In this document: positions 24,012 to 33,325 of the stretch, piece after piece
Numbering within the stretch: the first letter of the stretch is position 1
Layout of the letters: each line of letters opens with the position of its first letter
Source: an uncultured Actinomycetes bacterium
GTDB lineage: Bacteria; Actinomycetota; Acidimicrobiia; Acidimicrobiales; Acidimicrobilacustridaceae
Assembly: GCA_937876315.1 (NCBI GenBank)
Contig: CALEHQ010000010.1
Span: forward strand, 62,001-126,000
Length of the DNA stretch: 64,000 bases
Direction of reading: 5' to 3'
Notes under the pieces: generated by a model
Database searches by the model: none
What the model was told of the DNA's origin: nothing
The model's input: only the letters and a program-made list of their open reading frames with translations
Made by a program: the position numbers and the translations under genes

Positions 24012-26822
24012 ATGATGTTGGGACTCACACTCAGCGGAGACATCGTCTTCTCCGGATTCATTCAGGGATTGGTCTATGCCCTCGTAGCATTCGGCCTCGT
24101 CCTTATCTTTCGAGCCACTGGCGTCATCAACTTTGCTCAAGGGCAAATCGGGGCCTTCGGCGGCTACGCCATGGCACTGCTGTTTGTCCAGTACAAGATC
24201 CCCTACGTGTGGTCTATGCCCATTGCCTTAGGTGCCGGTGTTCTCCTTGGTGTCGCTTCTGAACTAATCCTGCGGCGATTGTTCACCCAGCCGAGGCTCC
24301 TGCTTTTTGTCGCGACCCTGGGACTCACTCAGCTCATCCAGTTGCTACAACTTCGCCTTCCAATTCCCGAAGGTGACGTCGCAGGTGTCAGCTACCCAGT
24401 CATTCTCAGTGGCAGTTGGGAACCTTTCGGTGTGACTGTCACCGGACCAATGATCACAATCTTCATCGCTGTTCCGCTTCTGATGCTCGGCCTCACACTT
24501 TTGCTGCAGAAATCGAAATTTGGGCGCCAAGTTCGAGCAACTGCCGATAACGCCGCATCGGCGCAGTTGGCTGGGATCTCAATCCGAACCGTGTCCACCA
24601 AAGTCTGGGCCCTTGGTGGCCTGTTGGCCGTGATTGCTGCATTGCTCATTGCCCCCGTCCAGGGCGGCAATATCGCAACAGTCAGTTCAGCGCTGGGTCC
24701 AACCCTTCTTCTGTTGGCACTTACCGCAGCCATGTTCGGTCGGATGCGGTCATTTGGTTGGACCGTTGTCGGAGGTGTCATTGTCGGCATCGTCAATATG
24801 CTTTTTGTGACGTGGGCCCAAGTCGGTGAAGTACCGCAGGGATCCAACATCTTGGCGATCTTCCTCATCCTTCTTATTCTCATTGTGTTCAACGGAAGTG
24901 GAAGCGGAATGAGTGCCGACGAATGGCAACTCACCACGAAACTCAAGTCAGCCAACGAAGAGTTGCGCAAGCATCCGCTCTATCGTTTGTCGACCATTCT
25001 CGGTCTCGGCCTACTTGCCGCAATGGCGCTACTGCTACCGCAAATCTTCGACAAGCCAACTGACCCACTTCGTTATGCCGAAATTTTGGTGTGGATCATC
25101 GCCGCTCTCTCCGTGACTGTCCTCACCGGATGGGCAGGACAGCTATCGCTGGGGCAATTTGGATTTGTTGCAATAGGGGCATATTTCACAGTGAAGTTCT
25201 CCGAAGGCCTGCCCATTCCTGTTGCCATTCTGTTCGGAGTCGCGTTCGGCGTCATCGCCGCGATCATCGTCGGCGTACCAGCGCTGCGGATCAAGGGACT
25301 CTTCCTTGCAGTCATCACTCTCGGATTTGGCCTCATGGTGCGAAATTGGCTGATTTTCAATCCTGGCCTCTCAGGAGATGGAGGCATCACCACTCTCGAT
25401 GTCAATCGAGCCAAGGGGTACACGCTTCTTTTCTGGAGGGTAAAGGGAAACAATTTCCAAGGGATTTATTGGTTCTGTCTCTTTGTCACCGTTCTTGCGA
25501 TTTTGCTGGTGTGGCAGATCCGCCGCACCGGTTTGGGTCGATCCATCATCGCCGTGCGCGACAACGAGTTGACCTCTGCCGCCTATTCGGTTTCGCCTCC
25601 AGTCAAAAAGATCACAGCCTTCGCAGTTTCGGGCGGTCTTGCTGCATTAGCCGGCGGCCTTTTACCGCTGCTATCTGCCCAATTAGAACTCTCGCCCAGT
25701 GCCGGGTGGTTTGAAGTTGAACAGTCCCTACGTGTCGTCGCTGTTGCAGTAGTCGGAGGAATAGCTTCAATCACTGGGGCGATTCTCGGCGTGCTTGTGA
25801 TCGTGGCGTTACCGATCCTTTTCGATGGCACTCCTCAGGTAAAACTGTTTGCCAGCAGCATTGGCATGCTCGTCGTACTTCTGTATTTCCCCGGCGGGCT
25901 CGTTTCCGTCATCCATTCCGGGCGTGATCTTTTGTTGGGTTGGTTAGCGAAACGAAGCGGATGGGAGCCGAAACGCAATACCCAAACCGGCACCGTAAGT
26001 TCACTCGCATCGGTAAAGACCCACGATGAGAACAGCGCTGTTCCGCTTCTCGTCCGCGACGTCTCCGTAAGTTTCACTGGCAGAGTGGTTGTCGACAAAG
26101 CTTCCATCACCGTCGGACCCGGCGAAATCGTTGGACTGATTGGCACAAACGGCGCCGGCAAGTCCACGCTTATGAATGCGATAAGCGGATTTGTTCCCAG
26201 CACCGGAAGCATCGAAATCTTCGGTACCGAGGCCCACAACCGCTCAGCGCCTCGACGCGCCAGACTCGGTATTGGCCGAGCATTCCAGAATGCTCGTTTG
26301 TTCTCGTCGCTGAGCGTGCGTGAAACTCTTATGGTTGCACTCGAAGCACGCGAGCGGTCGCTCCTCATTCCGTCGATGCTCTCGCTTCCGCCCTCACCAC
26401 AACGTGAGCGCCGTAAGCGAAAGCAGGCCAACGAAATCATTGGTTACCTGGGGCTCTCCCGCTATGCCGATTCTCTCCTTGGCGAACTTTCCACTGGCAC
26501 CCGTCGCATCGTCGAACTCGGTGCACTCCTTGCTCTCGATAGCGAGTTGTTACTCCTCGATGAGCCCACCGCCGGCGTGGCCCAGAAGGAAACCGAAGCC
26601 TTTGGGCCGCTTATCGAATCGATCCGTAAAGAACTCGGCGCATCGATTCTTGTGATCGAGCACGACATGCCAATGGTCATGTCGATTTCCGATCGCATTT
26701 ACTGCCTTGAAGCTGGATGTGTCATCGCCGAAGGCGACCCACAGGCGATTCGCAACAACCCCGCTGTAATCGCTTCCTATCTCGGCACCGACGAGCGAGC
26801 CATCGCTCGCTCCGATTCCTGA
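24012..26822 (+). CDS. LivH-LivM-LivG fusion: two permeases and one ATPase in one chain
   Basis: 936 residues. About 1-300 are LivH-like (FSGFIQGLVYALVAFGL, RATGVINFAQGQIGAFGGY). About 325-650 are LivM-like (VLTGWAGQLSLGQFGFVAIGAYF, VPALRIKGLFLAVITLGFG). About 674-930 are a LivG ATPase with Walker A LIGTNGAGKST, signature LSTGTRRIVEL and Walker B LLLLDEPTAGV. With the LivF half of the preceding gene, this supplies all four core parts of a branched-chain-amino-acid-type importer in two polypeptides. The start is ATG 24012, two bases after the preceding stop. Substrate not known. Confidence 0.92.
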   Translation: MMLGLTLSGDIVFSGFIQGLVYALVAFGLVLIFRATGVINFAQGQIGAFGGYAMALLFVQYKIPYVWSMPIALGAGVLLGVASELILRRLFTQPRLLLFVATLGLTQLIQLLQLRLPIPEGDVAGVSYPVILSGSWEPFGVTVTGPMITIFIAVPLLMLGLTLLLQKSKFGRQVRATADNAASAQLAGISIRTVSTKVWALGGLLAVIAALLIAPVQGGNIATVSSALGPTLLLLALTAAMFGRMRSFGWTVVGGVIVGIVNMLFVTWAQVGEVPQGSNILAIFLILLILIVFNGSGSGMSADEWQLTTKLKSANEELRKHPLYRLSTILGLGLLAAMALLLPQIFDKPTDPLRYAEILVWIIAALSVTVLTGWAGQLSLGQFGFVAIGAYFTVKFSEGLPIPVAILFGVAFGVIAAIIVGVPALRIKGLFLAVITLGFGLMVRNWLIFNPGLSGDGGITTLDVNRAKGYTLLFWRVKGNNFQGIYWFCLFVTVLAILLVWQIRRTGLGRSIIAVRDNELTSAAYSVSPPVKKITAFAVSGGLAALAGGLLPLLSAQLELSPSAGWFEVEQSLRVVAVAVVGGIASITGAILGVLVIVALPILFDGTPQVKLFASSIGMLVVLLYFPGGLVSVIHSGRDLLLGWLAKRSGWEPKRNTQTGTVSSLASVKTHDENSAVPLLVRDVSVSFTGRVVVDKASITVGPGEIVGLIGTNGAGKSTLMNAISGFVPSTGSIEIFGTEAHNRSAPRRARLGIGRAFQNARLFSSLSVRETLMVALEARERSLLIPSMLSLPPSPQRERRKRKQANEIIGYLGLSRYADSLLGELSTGTRRIVELGALLALDSELLLLDEPTAGVAQKETEAFGPLIESIRKELGASILVIEHDMPMVMSISDRIYCLEAGCVIAEGDPQAIRNNPAVIASYLGTDERAIARSDS

Positions 26823-26831
26823 GCATTGGAA

Positions 26832-28025
26832 ATGACTGAAGCCACCGGCCCCCTTTTGGGCGTGAAGGTGCTCGACCTCTCGATCGCGCTTACGGGGCCC
26901 TACGCCGCCGCACTACTCGCCGACCAGGGCGCCGACATCGTCAAGGTCGAGCGACCCGGCATCGGTGACATCGCTCGATGGGTCGGAGTCGCCGTAAACG
27001 GAATGAGTGCCTTTTATCTCGCCTGCAATCGGGGTAAGCGGTGTATCGCGGTGGACCTGAGTACCGATGAAGGCCGCGACATCGTGTTCCAGATGGCCGC
27101 CGATGCCGACGTCATCATCCAGAACTTTCGCCCTGGTGTCATCGACCGACTCGGTCTGGGTTATGACGCAGTACGAGAGCGCAATCCCGACGTTATCTAC
27201 GCATCTATTTCTGGGTACGGCCCTGTCGGCCCCTACCGAGATCGCAGCGCGTACGACACGTCCATTCAAGCGTATGCAGGATTCGCCGCCACGCAGGCAG
27301 AACCCGACGGGCCGCCGACATTCATCAAGCAGAACGCCGCCGACAAAGTCAGCGCGCTCTACGCGTGTCAGGCCATTACGGCGGCGCTGTTTGCCCGGGC
27401 CTCCGGTCGCGGAGGACAGCACCTCGAACTGGGCATGGCCGATGCGTGTGTGTCGTTCCTGTGGGCCGAAGCCGCCGGTAACGAGGTCCTCCTTGGCGCC
27501 GACGGCTCTATGCCATCGAGTTTCAACGCTGGATTCTCACCAATGCGCTTCCTCGATGGCTGGGGCATCGTGGTGCCCACCACCGACGCCGACTTCGCTG
27601 GAATGTGCAAGGCACTCGATGTTCCAGGCTGGGATGATCCCCGCGTGAAAACAGTCGGTGAGCGACGCAAGAACCGCGACGTACTCGAGCCCATCATGGA
27701 CATGTGTTACGCCATGGCGGCCAACCTCACTCAGGCTGATGCCATCGAACGTTTCGAACGCGAGCGGGTGGCCTTCGCCATGGTTTTGTCGGCGGCCGAG
27801 ATGGTCGATGACCCCCACGCCATTGCTATCGGAATGTTCGAAGAGTTCGATCATCCTGTTGTTGGTCGCGCCCGCCTGCCGCGTCATCCCACGCAGTTCC
27901 ATGCCACGCCGGCCTCGCTCGGATTCGGAGCACCCGCTTTGGGGCAACACACCGATGAAGTTCTGGGTGAACTCGGGCTCGGCGCACAGATCGAGCGGTT
28001 GCGGGCCGCCGGCGTCGTCGCCTGA
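26832..28025 (+). CDS. Class III (CaiB/BaiF) CoA-transferase
   Basis: 397 residues from ATG 26832, nine bases after the transporter stop. Landmarks are LLGVKVLDLSIALTGPYAAALLADQGADIVKVE, NRGKRCIAVDLS, FRPGVIDRLGLGYDAVRE and KQNAADKVSALYACQA, where the conserved Asp is the likely acyl acceptor. Cotranscription with the importer suggests it activates the imported acid by transferring CoA. It belongs to the same family as the enzyme at 17684 but is clearly divergent. It converges with the anSME gene (nine-base gap). Confidence 0.87.
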   Translation: MTEATGPLLGVKVLDLSIALTGPYAAALLADQGADIVKVERPGIGDIARWVGVAVNGMSAFYLACNRGKRCIAVDLSTDEGRDIVFQMAADADVIIQNFRPGVIDRLGLGYDAVRERNPDVIYASISGYGPVGPYRDRSAYDTSIQAYAGFAATQAEPDGPPTFIKQNAADKVSALYACQAITAALFARASGRGGQHLELGMADACVSFLWAEAAGNEVLLGADGSMPSSFNAGFSPMRFLDGWGIVVPTTDADFAGMCKALDVPGWDDPRVKTVGERRKNRDVLEPIMDMCYAMAANLTQADAIERFERERVAFAMVLSAAEMVDDPHAIAIGMFEEFDHPVVGRARLPRHPTQFHATPASLGFGAPALGQHTDEVLGELGLGAQIERLRAAGVVA

Positions 28026-28034
28026 GGACAACGA

Positions 28035-29336
28035 TCAGTCGGCTTCGGCGAGGACCTTCATGACCTCGTCGGCAGGACGACCAGTGCGCAAGAGTTCGGC
28101 CATGACCTTCATCGGCCCATCAATGTGGGTGAAGAATTCGTAGTAACCGGCACATAAGTAGTTCAGGCCATCTTCGCCGTCGGCCGTGGTGGTGAACCGA
28201 TTACGAGGGCATTCGCCATGACAGGCGAATCGAACCTCACATGTGACGCACTGGGAAGGCAGCGTCGTTGCTTTGGCTATGCCAAAGGCCTGCTGCTGCG
28301 GAGAGGCCACCATTTCAGCCAGGTGGCGTTGTGAGATGTTGCCCAGCAGATACTCAGGCTCGACGTAGTGATCGCAGGAATACACGTCTCCGTTGTGCTC
28401 AAGGGCGATTGCCGTTCCGCAAGTCTCGGAGAAGATGCACATCGATGACTGCATGCCGAGCCATGCCGCGAGCGCAGCGTCAAACGACGGAACGAAAACT
28501 TCACCAACGTCGTTATGCACCCATTCATCGAACACTGCCGTGAGGAACTTCCCCCATTGCTCGGGGGTCACCGATCGTTCCGTGACAAGTGAGCCGTCCT
28601 GCACATACAGCGGCCGTTCTGAGGCCCGCGCTCCCCAACCGTCGTCGGCCTGCACGATGAGTTCAGGAGTGGCCCGCTCAACGATTGGGATCAACTGTAT
28701 GAATCGAACACCGAGGTCGTCACGAAAGTGTTTGTAGACCTCGAGCCCATAGTCAGCATTCGCGGCATGGACCGAACAAAGAACATTGGTAGCCACGTTG
28801 TGGCGCTCCAGGAGCTCCCACGCCGCTTTCACTCGCTCGTAGGTGGGTCGACCTTGCTTATCTACGCGGTAGGCGTCGTGCATCGCTGGCGGGCCATCGA
28901 GAGACAGACCGACCAACACGTTCTCTGCCGCAAGGAATTCACACCATTCGTCATCAAGCAGCGTGCCATTGGTTTGCAACGTGAATTCGAGAATTCGCTG
29001 AGGTCCGGCGATCTCTTTAGCTTTGGCCACAAGGCGACGGTAAAAATCGACGCCCATCAATGTGGGTTCGCCGCCTTGAAACGCGATCGTGATTTCGCGA
29101 GTGCGGTGTGCCTCGATGAGTTGGGTCAGGTAGGTCGTGACGAGATCATCAGACATTCGAAAGCGGTCGCCGGGATACAACTGTTCCTTCGACAAGAAGA
29201 AGCAGTAGGTGCAATCAAGATTGCAGATTGCACCAGTCGGTTTTGCGAGCACGTGGAACGCAGGAGGAAACCCCTCGGGCCAGGTTGGCGGCAGCTCAGG
29301 TTCGCCAGAGCGGCGGAACGTAACTGGTTGACTCAC
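28035..29336 (-). CDS. Radical-SAM anaerobic-type sulfatase-maturating enzyme (anSME)
   Basis: 433 residues from GTG 29336, ten bases after the sulfatase stop. Cys38, Cys42 and Cys45 (CNLDCTYC) bind the SAM [4Fe-4S] cluster; FQGGEPTLMG and LQTNGTLLDDEWC are typical of the barrel. The C-terminal SPASM region has many cysteines (CIFSETCG, VYSCDHYVEPEYLLGN, CVTCEVRFACHGECPRNRF, YLCAGY) for two auxiliary clusters. anSMEs turn the active-site Cys or Ser of sulfatases into formylglycine. The adjacent sulfatase has a Cys-type site, which fits. This enzyme type is oxygen-sensitive. Confidence 0.9.
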   Translation of the reverse strand: MSQPVTFRRSGEPELPPTWPEGFPPAFHVLAKPTGAICNLDCTYCFFLSKEQLYPGDRFRMSDDLVTTYLTQLIEAHRTREITIAFQGGEPTLMGVDFYRRLVAKAKEIAGPQRILEFTLQTNGTLLDDEWCEFLAAENVLVGLSLDGPPAMHDAYRVDKQGRPTYERVKAAWELLERHNVATNVLCSVHAANADYGLEVYKHFRDDLGVRFIQLIPIVERATPELIVQADDGWGARASERPLYVQDGSLVTERSVTPEQWGKFLTAVFDEWVHNDVGEVFVPSFDAALAAWLGMQSSMCIFSETCGTAIALEHNGDVYSCDHYVEPEYLLGNISQRHLAEMVASPQQQAFGIAKATTLPSQCVTCEVRFACHGECPRNRFTTTADGEDGLNYLCAGYYEFFTHIDGPMKVMAELLRTGRPADEVMKVLAEAD

Positions 29337-29346
29337 GCGAACCAGA

Positions 29347-31638
29347 TCATTGCGAAGCGAAGAACGCTTCGATTTCAAGGGCCAAGTCGCGGAACGGGGT
29401 GCCCGAAATATCGACGACGACCGAATCGAGATGGCCGGTGAAATGGAACGGAGCAAAATAGGTGTTGTCAACCGGCGTTCCGTCGTCGTAGCCGATACAG
29501 AAGTATTCGCCGAACAAGTGATACGAATAAATCGTCGTCTGCGGAATCTCTCCGGTAGCTACCACTTCGCCGTCGACAAGTAAGTCAACTGTGCCAGCGA
29601 ACTGACCCGTTGGCGTAAATGAATAGCCGAGCGTGTGATGACCTTCAGGAAGCGGGGGTGACGACACACGAAAACGCTGCTTACCTAAGAAGTTGTGCAC
29701 GTAATGCAGCGAGTTGTCCTGCATGTAGAGCGCGTACCCACCGAAGCGACCGCCATGGGCGACGAGCACACCTTCATCATCAGCGGTGTAGTCAACATCG
29801 GCAATCGTGAGCGATGGACGATGGCGAACGTCAACTGCAGCAGGTGTCGCAACCGGCGCACCAGGTCGGTAGACGTAGCGCTCGCGCAGCGCGTAATGAG
29901 CAGGACGTTCCACCTGCACCGGGCGGCTTGAATGCAACGGAAGTGCACCGTGCGCACCAGCTTCGGCCCACCAACGGTCAACCATCTCGCGCAGCTTCTG
30001 CGGGTGTGATGCAGCGAGGTCGTTGCTCTCGGAGAAGTCCTCGGCAACGTGGTACAGCTCCCAGCGATCATCATCGAAGGCAATGTCGGGATCGATACCG
30101 GGGACATAGAGCTGTCCCCGCATTGGGTGATAGGCAACGGCCTTCCAGCTCTCGTGGTAGATCGCTCGACAACCAAGAAGCTCGTAGTACTGCGTCGTGC
30201 GCTGTTGCGAGGTTTCGGGTACCGAGAACGACTCAAGAAGACTCTTGCCCTCGATGGGTTTCTGTGGAACCCCTTCGAGAACGGTCGGCATTTCGATACC
30301 GAGCGCATCAAGCACTGTCGGCATGATGTCGATCACGTGCAGGTACTGCGTGCGCACCTCGCCGGTTCTGTTTGTGCCGGCAGGCCAATGAACGATCAAC
30401 GGGTCGGCGACACCACCTTCGTGGCACTCGCGCTTCCAACGCTGGAATGGCGTATTGCCGGCGTGAGCCCAACCGTACGGGTAGTGGCCATGGGACTCAG
30501 CAGATCCAAGAAGATCGACGTTCGGAAGCACTGCATCAAGCGTGAGCGGGACACCGTTATACCAAGCAACCGAATTGAAGGCGCCGTGTTTATCGCCTTC
30601 AGGAGATGCACCGTTGTCGCTCATGACAACCACGATCGTGTTATCGAGTTCACCGATTGTTTCGAGATGATCAAACACCCGACCAACGTGGTGATCGGTG
30701 TGAGTAAGAAAGCCGGCGTAGACCTCCATCATTCGGGCATAGGCGCGCTTCTCTTCTTCGGGAAGCGTTGCCCACTCCTGAATCCATTCTGGGCGCGGCG
30801 TGAGTTCTGTGCCCGGAGGAAGGATGCCGAGATCAAGCTGGCGCTGATGAGTTGCCGCGCGCCACTCGTCCCAACCCATATCGAATTTGCCGGCATAGCG
30901 ATCGATGTATTCACGCGGCGCCTGATGCGGGGCATGACAAGCGCCAGGAGCGAAGTAGAGGAAGAAGGGTTTGTCGACGGTGACGTTGCGCAGATCGTTA
31001 ATGAACTCAATCGCCCGGCCAGCGAGATCTTCAGTGAGGTGGTAGCCGTCCTCGGCAGCGTAGGGCTGCTCAACAAAGTGGTTATCGGAAACGAGGTCGG
31101 GTGCATACTGATTCGCTTCGGCGCCCATGAATCCGTAGTAGCGCTCGAATCCGCGACCAAGCGGCCAGCGCTTACGTGACGATGCAAGGTCAGTTTCTTC
31201 ACGAGGAGCGAGATGCCACTTCCCCACCGCCATTGTCGCGAACCCGTTATCGCGAAGCACTTCAGAAATGAATCCAGTGTCTTTATTGATGCGACCGTCA
31301 AAGCCAGGGAAACCTGTGGCGTTATCGGCGATACCGCCCATTCCGGTTGTGTGCTGGTTGCGACCGGTCAGCAAGCATGCACGCGTCGGCGAGCACATGG
31401 CCGTGGTGTGGAAACTGCGGTATCGCAAACCCTCTTCGGCGAGACGGTCGAAGTTCGGTGTTTCGATATCGGAACCGAAACAACCGATCTGCGCGTAGCC
31501 AACATCGTCGAGAATGACGAAGACAACGTTCGGCGTTCCCTTCGGAGGAAGCACAACATCGGGATAGGCCTGAACCGAATCTTCAAGGGTTCTGCCTACG
31601 GTGCCGGAAAATGGTTCGCCTTCGTTATACGTCAGCAT
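29347..31638 (-). CDS. Type I arylsulfatase, Cys-type formylglycine site
   Basis: 763 residues from ATG 31638 (GAGGAAG site), seven bases after the upstream stop. Metal ligands Asp44-Asp45 are in FVILDDVGYAQIGCFG. The sulfatase signature CSPTRACLLTGR starts at Cys82, the residue converted to formylglycine. MAVGKWHL and VVMSDNGASPEGDKHG supply further ligands. No signal peptide is visible, so desulfation is probably cytoplasmic. The length, with a beta-sandwich-like C-terminus, resembles large mycobacterial arylsulfatases. It lies in the steroid ring-opening operon upstream of its maturase. Substrate inferred as sulfated steroid or terpenoid; not shown by sequence. Confidence 0.9.
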   Translation of the reverse strand: MLTYNEGEPFSGTVGRTLEDSVQAYPDVVLPPKGTPNVVFVILDDVGYAQIGCFGSDIETPNFDRLAEEGLRYRSFHTTAMCSPTRACLLTGRNQHTTGMGGIADNATGFPGFDGRINKDTGFISEVLRDNGFATMAVGKWHLAPREETDLASSRKRWPLGRGFERYYGFMGAEANQYAPDLVSDNHFVEQPYAAEDGYHLTEDLAGRAIEFINDLRNVTVDKPFFLYFAPGACHAPHQAPREYIDRYAGKFDMGWDEWRAATHQRQLDLGILPPGTELTPRPEWIQEWATLPEEEKRAYARMMEVYAGFLTHTDHHVGRVFDHLETIGELDNTIVVVMSDNGASPEGDKHGAFNSVAWYNGVPLTLDAVLPNVDLLGSAESHGHYPYGWAHAGNTPFQRWKRECHEGGVADPLIVHWPAGTNRTGEVRTQYLHVIDIMPTVLDALGIEMPTVLEGVPQKPIEGKSLLESFSVPETSQQRTTQYYELLGCRAIYHESWKAVAYHPMRGQLYVPGIDPDIAFDDDRWELYHVAEDFSESNDLAASHPQKLREMVDRWWAEAGAHGALPLHSSRPVQVERPAHYALRERYVYRPGAPVATPAAVDVRHRPSLTIADVDYTADDEGVLVAHGGRFGGYALYMQDNSLHYVHNFLGKQRFRVSSPPLPEGHHTLGYSFTPTGQFAGTVDLLVDGEVVATGEIPQTTIYSYHLFGEYFCIGYDDGTPVDNTYFAPFHFTGHLDSVVVDISGTPFRDLALEIEAFFASQ

Positions 31639-31645
31639 CGCTTCC

Positions 31646-32803
31646 TCACATGAATGACGACTCGGCGCTAAGGCCGAGTTCGGGCCAGGCGCCAACAACG
31701 ATGGGTTGCATGTTTCCATAGCCAACGCCACCACCGATGGGGTCGGTCACACGCACGGTTGTGTCACGAATTTGATGAAGCTTTCGAGCCATCTCGGGCT
31801 CGGTGCAATCGGCGATACGTTCGCCTTCAAGATTGAATTCGCCACGCCATTCACCGTGGTGATGGTCATTCCATCCGAAGTACAGGCCTGCACCGAGGTG
31901 GAAACCCGTATCGCCAAGTACTTCGACCTGGAAGGTACGAGCCGAACCGTCGCTCATGGTGGCGAGAATCTGCCCACCCTTCAGCCGGCGGTTTGTGGTG
32001 TCGTAGGTGAAGTCCTGCTCGACATCAGCCATATGCACGACCGAGCCATCGGTTTCTTCGATGATGGCGGTGACGTTCTTCTGCAAGAAGCCTGGGAACA
32101 CCGTCTTCGCAACATTGAAGAACAGTCCGTAATGACTTCCGTCAGGGCGTTCCATGAGGATCGGACTCCAGAAGAACTGGAACTGCCCGCCATCGAGGCC
32201 GCGCTGCGGTTCCATATCGGTCGGCGGTTCACCCACGTCGTAGCGAACGCCCCATGAATGGTCGCGAGTCGACACCCAAGTATCGGGATTCATATCAGTG
32301 CGAACGCCGTCCACCTCGACCCAACCGCTGCAGGTTCCGATCTGGTGGTAGCGAACAAGTTCGGAAGCGATGCGGAACGTGGAGCGATTATGAGTGCGCT
32401 CTTCCACCATTGGCGGAATGATGCTTTCGAACAACCAGTCGAATGCAATCGGTTGGGTGTCGTTTGGTTCGAGGACGAAGCGGATCTTCTTGAGCGGTTC
32501 CACGATTTCGTAGCGGATTGGTCCGCCGCCAAGAAGCTCAGGGTCATCGGAGAGCCGGCGGCTCATGCGGACGGTGAGTTGTTCACGACCACGCGACACG
32601 CCGCTGTACGCGTCCATCACATTGCGGTTCGTGTACTTACCCAAACCGAAGCCCAACTGAAGGCTTCCGTCCTTCGCCATCGCCATGGCACAGACTTTTT
32701 CCGTCCAGGCAAGATCACTTGTGCCGACGACGGCAACGGTGTCGATGATTTGGTGTTGGAACAGTTCATCGCCAGCAGTAAGCGGTCCGATCGGATTAGC
32801 CAT
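31646..32803 (-). CDS. AttH/CrtC-like lipocalin-type protein
   Basis: 385 residues, soluble, rich in beta-strand patterns (DGSLQLGFGLGKYTNRNVMDAYSG, VRYDVGEPPTDMEPQRG, QFQFFWSPILMERPDGSHYGLFFN). The features recall AttH/CrtC-like duplicated lipocalin folds seen near lipid and steroid genes in actinobacteria, but I cannot confirm this. The position between maoC and the sulfatase gene suggests binding or modification of a hydrophobic intermediate. ATG 32803 with a GGGGGA site. Confidence 0.5.
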   Translation of the reverse strand: MANPIGPLTAGDELFQHQIIDTVAVVGTSDLAWTEKVCAMAMAKDGSLQLGFGLGKYTNRNVMDAYSGVSRGREQLTVRMSRRLSDDPELLGGGPIRYEIVEPLKKIRFVLEPNDTQPIAFDWLFESIIPPMVEERTHNRSTFRIASELVRYHQIGTCSGWVEVDGVRTDMNPDTWVSTRDHSWGVRYDVGEPPTDMEPQRGLDGGQFQFFWSPILMERPDGSHYGLFFNVAKTVFPGFLQKNVTAIIEETDGSVVHMADVEQDFTYDTTNRRLKGGQILATMSDGSARTFQVEVLGDTGFHLGAGLYFGWNDHHHGEWRGEFNLEGERIADCTEPEMARKLHQIRDTTVRVTDPIGGGVGYGNMQPIVVGAWPELGLSAESSFM

Positions 32804-32848
32804 GGTGTCCCCCGTTGGGTTGTAAAGCGCCGAGTAACTGCGAGTTGG

Positions 32849-33304
32849 TCAGACGAGCCAGCGAGAAATCGCGTCGATGACACAGGCCGGTCGGTCGTTG
32901 CCGTCGATTTCGATTGTGATGCGCATGAGTGTCTGCAGGCCACCCTTTACTTCGGTGACCTCAATGAGTTCTGCCCCAGCGCGCACGCTTTCGCCCACCT
33001 TGACCGGCGACGGGAACCGAACTTTGTCGACGCCGTAATTGATGCCAGCGGAGAAACCCTGCACTTCGACAATCTGCGGAAGGAAGTAGTTCGACAACGA
33101 CATCGTGAGATAACCGTGCGCGATTGCTGCGCCAAACGGACCATCTTTTGCGCGTTCGGGATCAACGTGGATCCACTGATGATCGCCAGTCGCATCGGCA
33201 AACATGTTGACGCGGTCTTGTTCAATGGTGAGCCAATCGCTGTAGCCGAGGTGTGTACCTTCGGCGGCACGAACGGCATCAGGTCCGTCGATGATCGTGG
33301 TCAT
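32849..33304 (-). CDS. MaoC-like enoyl-CoA hydratase
   Basis: 151 residues, single hot-dog domain. The hydratase-2 signature ATGDHQWIHVDPERA supplies the Asp41/His46 dyad, followed by AHGYLTMSLSNYFLP. It would hydrate a trans-2-enoyl-CoA to the (R)-3-hydroxyacyl-CoA. GGAGGA precedes ATG 33304. It follows ipdC by 21 bases, so it is probably part of the ring-catabolic operon. Confidence 0.87.
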   Translation of the reverse strand: MTTIIDGPDAVRAAEGTHLGYSDWLTIEQDRVNMFADATGDHQWIHVDPERAKDGPFGAAIAHGYLTMSLSNYFLPQIVEVQGFSAGINYGVDKVRFPSPVKVGESVRAGAELIEVTEVKGGLQTLMRITIEIDGNDRPACVIDAISRWLV

Positions 33305-33325
33305 GGAATCCTCCGGGTAACGAGT

